From assembly GCA_023396555.1 (NCBI GenBank), contig JAEWWC010000065.1:1-18045 (forward strand): a DNA stretch of 18,045 bases, read 5' to 3'. Of this stretch, positions 7,201 through 13,291 are shown one piece after another; position 1 is the first letter of the stretch; each line of letters starts with the position of its first letter. Under the pieces are notes generated by a model, which had not been told where the DNA came from, made no database searches, and saw only the letters and a list, made by a program, of their open reading frames with translations. A program made the position numbers and the translations under genes. The DNA comes from Bacillota bacterium. Lineage in GTDB: Bacteria; Bacillota; Clostridia; Christensenellales; SZUA-584.

Positions 7201-7234
7201 AACTATGCGTAAAAGACATGTTTTACGCATAGTT
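7201..7234. repeat. Perfect 14-6-14 palindrome upstream of the recombinase gene (candidate dif-like site)
   Basis: Arm AACTATGCGTAAAA (7201-7214) and its exact reverse complement (7221-7234) flank the six-base core GACATG. The geometry matches tyrosine-recombinase core sites: arms of 11-14 bp around 6-8 bp, as in dif and loxP. It sits two bases after the rnhA stop and 47 bp before the start of a XerS-like recombinase. The next bases are GGTGCTAAAA rather than a T-run, which argues against a terminator. A role as a recombination site is inference; an mRNA-stabilising hairpin or an operator are alternatives. Confidence 0.55.
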
Positions 7235-7281
7235 GGTGCTAAAATTCATACAATTCGAACGATTTAAGGAAGTATTCAGCT

Positions 7282-8328
7282 TTGTCAAGATTGAGCCGTA
7301 CTGAGATGAATGTACAGAAAACTGAAAAGCTTAAAAACGTGCTGGCAACGCTTCCGAAGTTCTGTCTGGAGTTTTTCCGCAACATCGAGCCGCAAACGAC
7401 ACTCCTGACGCGAATCAATTACGCGTATGATCTGCGTTTGTTTTTTTCTTTTTTGGAGAATGAACTGGGCAAAGCCAATGTGCCGCATATGTCCGCACGA
7501 CAGCTTGAAGACATCACATACAACGATATGGAGCTTTATATCGATTATCTGCGTCTCTACTACAAGGACGATGTTGTGATGGAAAACAGTGAAAAAGGCA
7601 TCGCGCGCAAGCTCTCGTCTCTGCGGACGCTGTATCACTACTACTATAGCAAGGAAGTTATTTCCACAGACGTTACGACGCGCCTGCAGACGCCGAAGAT
7701 ACACGAAAAGCCCATACTGCGCCTCAGCTTCGATGAAGCGCTCAAGCTGCTGCATGTGGTGGAAACAGGTGAAGGCTTCTCGACCCGCCAGATGGATTAC
7801 CATCGGAAGACAAAAACGCGTGACATGGCCATCATCACGCTGCTGCTGACCACCGGTATCCGTATCAGCGAACTTTGTGCGCTGGATGTTAGCGACTTTG
7901 ATTTTTCCTCGCGTTCGTTCAAGGTGCTCCGCAAGGGCGGCAATGAGGCTCTGCTCTACTTCGGCAAGGAAGCCGAAGTGGCACTGAACGCCTATTTGGA
8001 GCAGCGTAAGGCCGATGCCGGCTTTCAGCACAACTCCCCCATTTTTTTATCGATGCAGAATAAGCGTATGTGTGTTCGTGCTTTACAGGAGCTTGTGAAA
8101 AAATATGCCTCCATCGCTGTACCACTGAAAAACATATCGCCGCATAAGCTGCGCAGCACCTACGGCACGATGCTATACCAAAGCACCGGCGACATCTATC
8201 TTGTCGCGGATGTACTGGGCCATAAGGATGTCAACACGACGCGCAAGCACTACGCAGCTGTGGACGAGGAAACGAGAAGGCTCATGGCCTCGGAGCGGGT
8301 TCAGTTCCGAAACAACGGCAACAATTAG
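7282..8328 (+). CDS. Tyrosine recombinase, Xer family (XerS-like)
   Basis: Site-specific recombinase that cuts and joins DNA through a phosphotyrosine bond. The 348-residue product has an N-terminal SAM-like core-binding domain (about 28-125) and a C-terminal catalytic domain. The active-site set is complete: R194 (TGIRISE), K218 (LRKGG), H288 and R291 (SPHKLRST), H314 (LGHKD) and nucleophile Y324 (KHYAAV). It is longer than XerC/XerD (about 300), with an insert before the first catalytic arginine (RKTKTRDMAIITLLLTTGIR). That insert and the overall length resemble XerS of streptococci and lactococci, judged from memory rather than by search. The TTG start at 7282 is chosen because AAGGAAG (7266-7272) precedes it; ATG 7306 lacks a ribosome binding site. 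A dif-like palindrome lies upstream and lexA downstream. It may resolve chromosome dimers; a host-genome integrase is the alternative. Confidence 0.88.
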   Translation: MSRLSRTEMNVQKTEKLKNVLATLPKFCLEFFRNIEPQTTLLTRINYAYDLRLFFSFLENELGKANVPHMSARQLEDITYNDMELYIDYLRLYYKDDVVMENSEKGIARKLSSLRTLYHYYYSKEVISTDVTTRLQTPKIHEKPILRLSFDEALKLLHVVETGEGFSTRQMDYHRKTKTRDMAIITLLLTTGIRISELCALDVSDFDFSSRSFKVLRKGGNEALLYFGKEAEVALNAYLEQRKADAGFQHNSPIFLSMQNKRMCVRALQELVKKYASIAVPLKNISPHKLRSTYGTMLYQSTGDIYLVADVLGHKDVNTTRKHYAAVDEETRRLMASERVQFRNNGNN

Positions 8329-8340
8329 AACACATGTTTG
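8327..8340 (+). promoter_or_regulatory. Candidate LexA (SOS) box
   Basis: AGAACACATGTTTG matches the Gram-positive LexA operator pattern CGAAC-N4-GTTCG at all but two of the ten fixed positions. It overlaps the recombinase stop codon and ends seven bases before the lexA -35 box, where it could mediate LexA autorepression. Confidence 0.6.
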
Positions 8341-8347
8341 TTTTTTG

Positions 8348-8376
8348 TTGACATGCCTTTTGTTCTTTGATATGAT
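8348..8376 (+). promoter_or_regulatory. Promoter of lexA
   Basis: A perfect TTGACA (8348-8353), a 17-base spacer and TATGAT (8371-8376), followed by ribosome binding site AAAGAGGTGA (8384-8393) and the lexA ATG at 8400. The lexA leader is therefore very short, and lexA is transcribed independently of the recombinase. Confidence 0.85.
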
Positions 8377-8399
8377 TCATTTTAAAGAGGTGATTAACC

Positions 8400-9005
8400 A
8401 TGGATGGCTTAACCAGACGCCAAAAGGATGTATTTGATTATTTAAAGCGGTATATAAACGATAACGGCTACGCGCCCTGTGTACGTGATATCTGCGACGC
8501 GCTTGATCTGAAATCCACTTCCACGGCGCACGCACATCTCACCAAGCTGGAAAGCAAGGGCTACATCTCGCGCGATCCGGCAAAGCCGAGAACCATCATG
8601 ATACTGGATGGCAGCGCGGTCAAAGAGCGCATGGTGCCTGTTCCTGTATTAGGTCGCGTGGCTGCCGGTACGCCCATCACCGCTGTCGAGAACATCGACG
8701 AATACCTCTCGCTCCCCTATTCCCTGCTCGGTTCCGACGACGTTTTTATACTTAACGTTGCGGGCGACAGCATGGTGAACGCCGGTATATTCGACCGGGA
8801 CAAGATCATCGCGCAGAAGCAGGACTACGCGCAAAACGGCGATATCGTGGTGGCGCTGATTGAAGACGAGGCAACTGTGAAGCGCTTTTTCATTGAGGAA
8901 GGACGTGTACGACTGCAACCCGAAAACGACAGCTACGAACCGATTTACACCAAACAGCTTGATATACTGGGCAAGGTCATCGGCGTGCTGAGAATGTTCA
9001 GATAA
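8400..9005 (+). CDS. lexA: LexA repressor, SOS master regulator
   Basis: Represses DNA-damage genes and cleaves itself when stimulated by RecA filaments. The 201-residue protein has an N-terminal winged helix (1-70) with the recognition region SVRD-like CVRDICDALDLKSTSTAHAHL, a linker, and an S24-type peptidase domain. The self-cleavage site is A89-G90 (GRVAAGTP), with nucleophile S124 (AGDSMV) and general base K161 (ATVKRF). All three are as expected for a functional repressor. It has its own strong promoter and a candidate LexA box just upstream, consistent with autoregulation. Its stop codon overlaps the end of ynbB on the opposite strand by 8 bp. Confidence 0.97.
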   Translation: MDGLTRRQKDVFDYLKRYINDNGYAPCVRDICDALDLKSTSTAHAHLTKLESKGYISRDPAKPRTIMILDGSAVKERMVPVPVLGRVAAGTPITAVENIDEYLSLPYSLLGSDDVFILNVAGDSMVNAGIFDRDKIIAQKQDYAQNGDIVVALIEDEATVKRFFIEEGRVRLQPENDSYEPIYTKQLDILGKVIGVLRMFR

Positions 9006-10269
9006 TATTCATCTCCGTGAGCGCGTACATCAGCCCCAGCTTCATGTGGGCGTAAGTCAGCGCTCCTTGCGCGTAAACGATGTATGGCGGCTTTACCGGT
9101 GCATCCGCTGAAAGCTCGATGGATGCGCCCTGAACAAAGGTGCCCGCCGCCATCACGATCGGGTCATCATATCCCGGCATATCCCACGGAACAGGAATCG
9201 CGTGGCTGTCTATGGCAGCCGCTTTTTGTATGCCCGCGGTATACGCAAGCAGCTGCTTTTCGTCGCCCAGCAATATGGACTGCGTGATGTCGCTTCGCGT
9301 GTCATTGTGCGCGGGAAATACCTTGTAGCCAAGCGACTCGAACACCTTGGCACACAATATGCTGCCCTTCAAAGCTTCCCCCACCACGTGCGGCGCCATG
9401 AAAAGGCCTTGAAAGAAGCTTCGGTACGAGGCCTCGTACGACCCAACCTCGCTGCCCAGACCCGGACACGTATGCCGGTATTCCGCCAATTCCACAAGAT
9501 CCTTCCGGCCCGCAACGTATCCGCCCGTCGGCGCGATACCGCCGCCCGGGTTCTTGATCATCGATCCAGCGATCAGGTCCGCGCCGGCGTCTGTCGGTTC
9601 TTCCGTTTCGCAGAATTCCCCGTAGCAGTTATCCACGATCACGATAATGTCAGGAAACTCAGCTTTGATCGCCAACGTGAACGCTCTGATATCTTGAACA
9701 GTCAAAGCGCGACGCCACTTATAACCGCGCGAGCGCTGCATGAACACAGCCTTTGGGCGTACGCAACCGCGAAACGCATCCAAAACGCGCTCTACATCGA
9801 TGGCGCCATCATCCAGAAGTTCCACCTGCTTATAATGTACGCCCAGGTCAGCCAGTGAACCGATGTCCTTATCCCGTCGCCCGATACCGACCACCTGATG
9901 CAGCGTATCATAAGGCTGCCCGGTAACGCTGATCAGCGTGTCCCCCGGCCTCAAAACGGCGTACAGCGCCAGCGATATGGCGTGAGTGCCCGATGATATG
10001 TGCGGACTCAAAAGCGCGTGTTCAGCCCTTGTTATGCGCGCAAAAACAACAGCCAGCGCCTGCCTGCCCTCATCGGAATAACCGTATCCGGTGGTAGGGG
10101 TAAAATGACGCGAGCTGATTTGATGGGTTTTAAATGCTTCGATCACTTTATACTGGTTGTATTCAGCTGTTTGCTGGACTTTTTGATAAGCATGCAATAA
10201 GGACGATTCAGCATTGTTCACCAACGCCTGAACCGCCCGATTGATGCCCAGTTGGTCTAATATCTGCAT
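8998..10269 (-). CDS. ynbB: PLP-dependent methionine gamma-lyase family protein (YnbB / 'aluminium resistance' family)
   Basis: Fold-type I aminotransferase-like enzyme of the family named after B. subtilis YnbB, annotated as methionine gamma-lyase family or 'aluminium resistance'; its physiological substrate is not settled. The 423-residue length is normal. Features are GYGYSDEGR at 61-69, the PLP-contact segment SPHISSGTHAI at 88-98, D213 (IVDNCYGEF) expected to hold the pyridine nitrogen, and the Schiff-base lysine K239 in SMIKNPGGGIAPTGGYVAG. Start and stop overlap with hfq as TAATG (one base shared), so translation is probably coupled. Position downstream of miaA-hfq matches the Bacillus neighbourhood, where hflX lies between. 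It is the last gene of the operon and runs into lexA head-on. Confidence 0.92.
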   Translation of the reverse strand: MQILDQLGINRAVQALVNNAESSLLHAYQKVQQTAEYNQYKVIEAFKTHQISSRHFTPTTGYGYSDEGRQALAVVFARITRAEHALLSPHISSGTHAISLALYAVLRPGDTLISVTGQPYDTLHQVVGIGRRDKDIGSLADLGVHYKQVELLDDGAIDVERVLDAFRGCVRPKAVFMQRSRGYKWRRALTVQDIRAFTLAIKAEFPDIIVIVDNCYGEFCETEEPTDAGADLIAGSMIKNPGGGIAPTGGYVAGRKDLVELAEYRHTCPGLGSEVGSYEASYRSFFQGLFMAPHVVGEALKGSILCAKVFESLGYKVFPAHNDTRSDITQSILLGDEKQLLAYTAGIQKAAAIDSHAIPVPWDMPGYDDPIVMAAGTFVQGASIELSADAPVKPPYIVYAQGALTYAHMKLGLMYALTEMNII

Positions 10270-10523
10270 TATTCTTCCGGTTGTTCTCTCTGTTTGTCCG
10301 AGAATGTAAAGAATACGGCTTTCGAAGGCGATATCGTGGACACGGCATGCTTATAGATCATCAACTGTTTTCCTTCACTGTCCAGAATGATCGTAAAGTT
10401 GTCAAATCCTTTTACCGTACCTTTTATCTGGTAACCATTGGTCAGATGGATCGTCACCGGAACATGCTCTTTACGAACCTGATTGAGGAAAACATCCTGT
10501 AGGACGATGACTGATTTCTGCAT
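10269..10523 (-). CDS. hfq: RNA chaperone Hfq
   Basis: Hexameric Sm-like protein that binds small RNAs and A- or U-rich RNA stretches. The 84 residues include the Sm1 region (residues 8-50, LQDVFLNQVRKEHVPVTIHL and NGYQIKGTVKGFDNFTIIL) and the Sm2 signature YKHAVSTISP at 57-66, followed by a short acidic tail. The short C-terminus is usual for Gram-positive Hfq. GGGG at 10531-10534, inside the end of miaA, serves as ribosome binding site with 7-nt spacing. The gene lies one base after miaA and shares one base with ynbB, so it is embedded in the repair and modification operon. Confidence 0.96.
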   Translation of the reverse strand: MQKSVIVLQDVFLNQVRKEHVPVTIHLTNGYQIKGTVKGFDNFTIILDSEGKQLMIYKHAVSTISPSKAVFFTFSDKQREQPEE

Positions 10524-10524
10524 A

Positions 10525-11445
10525 TTAAAACCCCTTTTCTTTTATTATCTTAATTATTACATTAATCCCATCTTCTATACACAAGGATGCGTCAAAGTCG
10601 ATCCATTTTATGCGTTCGTCTCTCTTAAACCATGTCATCTGACGTTTGGCATACCGTCTGCTATTTCTTTTGATAAGCTCAATGGCCTCTTCCAAAGCTA
10701 TTTTACCGTCAAAGCAGGCAAATAGTTCCTTATATCCGATGGCCTTGAACGCATTTACCATCCCATACTGATTATACAACCGCCGTGCCTCTTCAACAAG
10801 ACCATTTGAGATCATTTCATTCACACGCGCGTTTATCCTCTTGTAAAGCGTTTCCCTCGGCAAGGAAATACCAATCATCAGTATATCGTCACGCATATTC
10901 ATACGCCGGAAATCGTACTCCCCTGCGCCGCCGTTTTCAATGATCTCCAGACGCCTGACAATGCGCCTTAAGTCTGTGGATTCGATTATACTGGCATATG
11001 CTGGGTCCTTTTGCCTGAGTTCATTATACAGGTACTGTATGCTTTTGTCATCAGCCAGTTGTAAGTATTTTTGTCGAACCGTGTCGTTTACCGGCGTGCT
11101 GGTAAAGTCGATATCATATACCAGCGAATGAATATACAGGCCGGTTCCGCCAGCTATAACCGGTATACGACCTTCAGAATTTTCCCTCTCAATCAGCTCA
11201 AACGCGGTTTTCTGGTACTCCGCAGCCGAATAGTTCTGGTCCGGTGTGACGATATCGATCATGTAATGCGGAACGCCCTGCATCTCTTCGGGCATGACCT
11301 TGGCTGTGCCGATATCCATCCCCTTGTATATCTGCATGCTGTCCGCCGATATCACGCAGGAGCCGAGCGCCTTCGCTACTTCAACGGAAACCCGGGTCTT
11401 GCCGGAAGCCGTTGGCCCGGTAATCACCACAAAACGCCTGCACAT
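10525..11445 (-). CDS. miaA: tRNA dimethylallyltransferase MiaA
   Basis: Transfers a dimethylallyl group to N6 of A37 in tRNAs reading UNN codons, making i6A. The product has the P-loop GPTASGKT at 10-17, the substrate-binding segment SADSMQIYKGMDIGTAKV (33-50), AGGTGLYI in the central part and KRNSRRYAKRQMTWFKRD near the C-terminus, which binds tRNA. The ATG at 11445 shares one base with the mutL stop codon (TGATG); a GTG three bases earlier (11448) is an equally possible start with a four-base overlap, giving 307 instead of 306 residues. The product is the substrate for the MiaB step encoded at the head of the same operon. Confidence 0.95.
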   Translation of the reverse strand: MCRRFVVITGPTASGKTRVSVEVAKALGSCVISADSMQIYKGMDIGTAKVMPEEMQGVPHYMIDIVTPDQNYSAAEYQKTAFELIERENSEGRIPVIAGGTGLYIHSLVYDIDFTSTPVNDTVRQKYLQLADDKSIQYLYNELRQKDPAYASIIESTDLRRIVRRLEIIENGGAGEYDFRRMNMRDDILMIGISLPRETLYKRINARVNEMISNGLVEEARRLYNQYGMVNAFKAIGYKELFACFDGKIALEEAIELIKRNSRRYAKRQMTWFKRDERIKWIDFDASLCIEDGINVIIKIIKEKGF

Positions 11446-13289
11446 CACAGCACCCGTTTAAAGCTTTTCTCAATCTGCTTTTTGGTAAGTATGGATATCA
11501 CAGGCCGGCCATGCGGGCATGTGGGGATCACGCTGGTGCGCAGGAAGCTATCCACCAAACTCCTTAGCTCTTCGTCCGTCAGCTTGTCGCCTGCTTTGAC
11601 AGCGCTGCGGCAGGCAGCTTTGATGATGCGCTCGCGCTTTAACACCACGTCCTCCGTGCCCTGACCAATCTCCGCCAGTGCCGACGCGATCATTTCATAC
11701 ATCCCGGCACTGTAGAACAGCATGGGCACCGCGGCGACCTTGTATTCCAACATGCCGAACGGCTCGATGTCGAACCCCAGCGCCTGAAAAGCTTCTATAT
11801 TCTCGTCGATCAGGTTTTTCTCCGCGTGGGAGACCTGGATCACCTGTGGTATCAGCAATGGCTGGGATGCGTCGAACCTACCCGATATAAACTTGTCGTA
11901 CAGCAACCGCTCATGCGCCGCATGTTGGTCGATGATGAGCAGGTTGTCTCCCTGCTCCACCAATATATAAGTGTCCGCAAAGCTGCCAATTAAGCGGTCG
12001 CCGAAGGGCTGAATCAGCGTTTCTGCCTGTTCAGTACTGATTGTATCTTCCCCCGCGTTTGTATCTGCACCTTCGATTTCATCAACACTAGCCGACGATG
12101 CGTCATACATCATTGTATCCGTCTCATAGCCGCGCACTTCTGTTATATCTTCGGCGACCGTCATTGTCTCCCGCATGACGGTGCGTGAAAATCCAGAGAA
12201 CAGGGCTGTCTGCATCACCTCAGGGCGTGCGTGCATTTCCACCGTTTTCGGCTGTACCGTTTCTGCCGGATCGGGAGATAGCTCCAGCTTCACGCTGCCG
12301 TGCACCTGCCGCCCGGCCTGCGCCACCGCTTCCTTGAGCACATATTCCACCGATGCGGCGTCACGAAAACGCACCTGCAGCTTATTCGGGTGCACGTTGA
12401 CGTCCACGGTGCTGGCGGGCAGGAATATGTTGAGCGCGAAGAACGGCGACTCCCCTTTGACCAGCATGGGCCCGTAAGCGCTTTTGATCATGTCGTGCAA
12501 CGCGCTGTTGCGCACAAAACGCCTGTTGACGAACACCGAGCCCTTCTGACGGTTTTTCAGCAGCAGGCCCGGACGGGACACGAAGCCGTCCACGCGTATG
12601 TCACCCGCCTCGTGCGATACATGAACGATGTTGTCCAGCAGGTCCGAACCGTACACGCAGTATATGGCGTCACGCAGGTCGCCGTTGCCGGGGCTGTGGT
12701 ACACAGATTTGCCCTGCGACGTATAATGAAACGATATTTCCGGAAACGCCAGTATGTAACGGGATATCAGATCGGATACGTATGCCGCCTCGTTCGCTTC
12801 GCTTTTCAGGAACTTGAGCCGCGCGGGAACATTAAAGAAAAGATTAGACACGGTGATAGAGGTGCCGTCCGGAAGCCCCGCCGGCGTCACATCATCCACG
12901 CGGCCGCCGGACACACGCATAACGGTGCCCAGCTCTTCATCGCGCCTCTTCGTTTTCAATTCCACAACAGCAACGGACGATATGCTGGCGAGCGCCTCGC
13001 CACGGAATCCCTGCGTACTGATGAAGCCCAAGTCCTGCTCGGTGAATATCTTACTGGTGGCATGCTTCTCAAACACCAAAGACGCATCTTCAGCGGCTAT
13101 GCCGGAGCCGTTGTCCGTTACGCGTATCTCGCGGATGCCGCCGCCCAGTATGCTCACGCTGATGGCGCTGGAGCCCGCGTCGATCGCGTTTTCCACCAGC
13201 TCCTTGACGACACTCAAGGGCCGCTCGACGACCTCGCCCGCGGCTATCTTATCCGATACGTTTTTGGCCAAAAGCCTGATCTGCCCCAT
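11445..13289 (-). CDS. mutL: DNA mismatch repair endonuclease MutL
   Basis: Couples mismatch recognition by MutS to strand incision. The 614-residue protein has the GHKL ATPase N-terminus with VVKELVENAIDAG (27-39), DNGSGI (59-64) and GFRGEAL (94-100), then a variable acidic linker (about 335-425). The C-terminal dimerisation and nuclease domain has DQHAAHERLLYD (454-465), ACRSAVKAGDKL (559-570) and CPHGRP (591-596), the metal-binding motifs of nicking-competent MutL. The nuclease motifs fit a genome without MutH-type strand discrimination. AGAGG at 13296-13300, in the end of mutS, is the ribosome binding site. The gene follows mutS after two bases and overlaps miaA. Confidence 0.97.
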   Translation of the reverse strand: MGQIRLLAKNVSDKIAAGEVVERPLSVVKELVENAIDAGSSAISVSILGGGIREIRVTDNGSGIAAEDASLVFEKHATSKIFTEQDLGFISTQGFRGEALASISSVAVVELKTKRRDEELGTVMRVSGGRVDDVTPAGLPDGTSITVSNLFFNVPARLKFLKSEANEAAYVSDLISRYILAFPEISFHYTSQGKSVYHSPGNGDLRDAIYCVYGSDLLDNIVHVSHEAGDIRVDGFVSRPGLLLKNRQKGSVFVNRRFVRNSALHDMIKSAYGPMLVKGESPFFALNIFLPASTVDVNVHPNKLQVRFRDAASVEYVLKEAVAQAGRQVHGSVKLELSPDPAETVQPKTVEMHARPEVMQTALFSGFSRTVMRETMTVAEDITEVRGYETDTMMYDASSASVDEIEGADTNAGEDTISTEQAETLIQPFGDRLIGSFADTYILVEQGDNLLIIDQHAAHERLLYDKFISGRFDASQPLLIPQVIQVSHAEKNLIDENIEAFQALGFDIEPFGMLEYKVAAVPMLFYSAGMYEMIASALAEIGQGTEDVVLKRERIIKAACRSAVKAGDKLTDEELRSLVDSFLRTSVIPTCPHGRPVISILTKKQIEKSFKRVL

Positions 13290-13291
13290 GT

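Noticed and set aside
7239..7254. TACAAT as a -10 box for the recombinase gene
   Set aside because: No -35 hexamer at 16-18 bp; the nearest candidates are at 10 or 21 bp.
7246..7270. TTCGAACGATTTAAGG before the recombinase as a possible SOS box
   Set aside because: Only the left CGAAC half is present; the right half does not match GTTCG.
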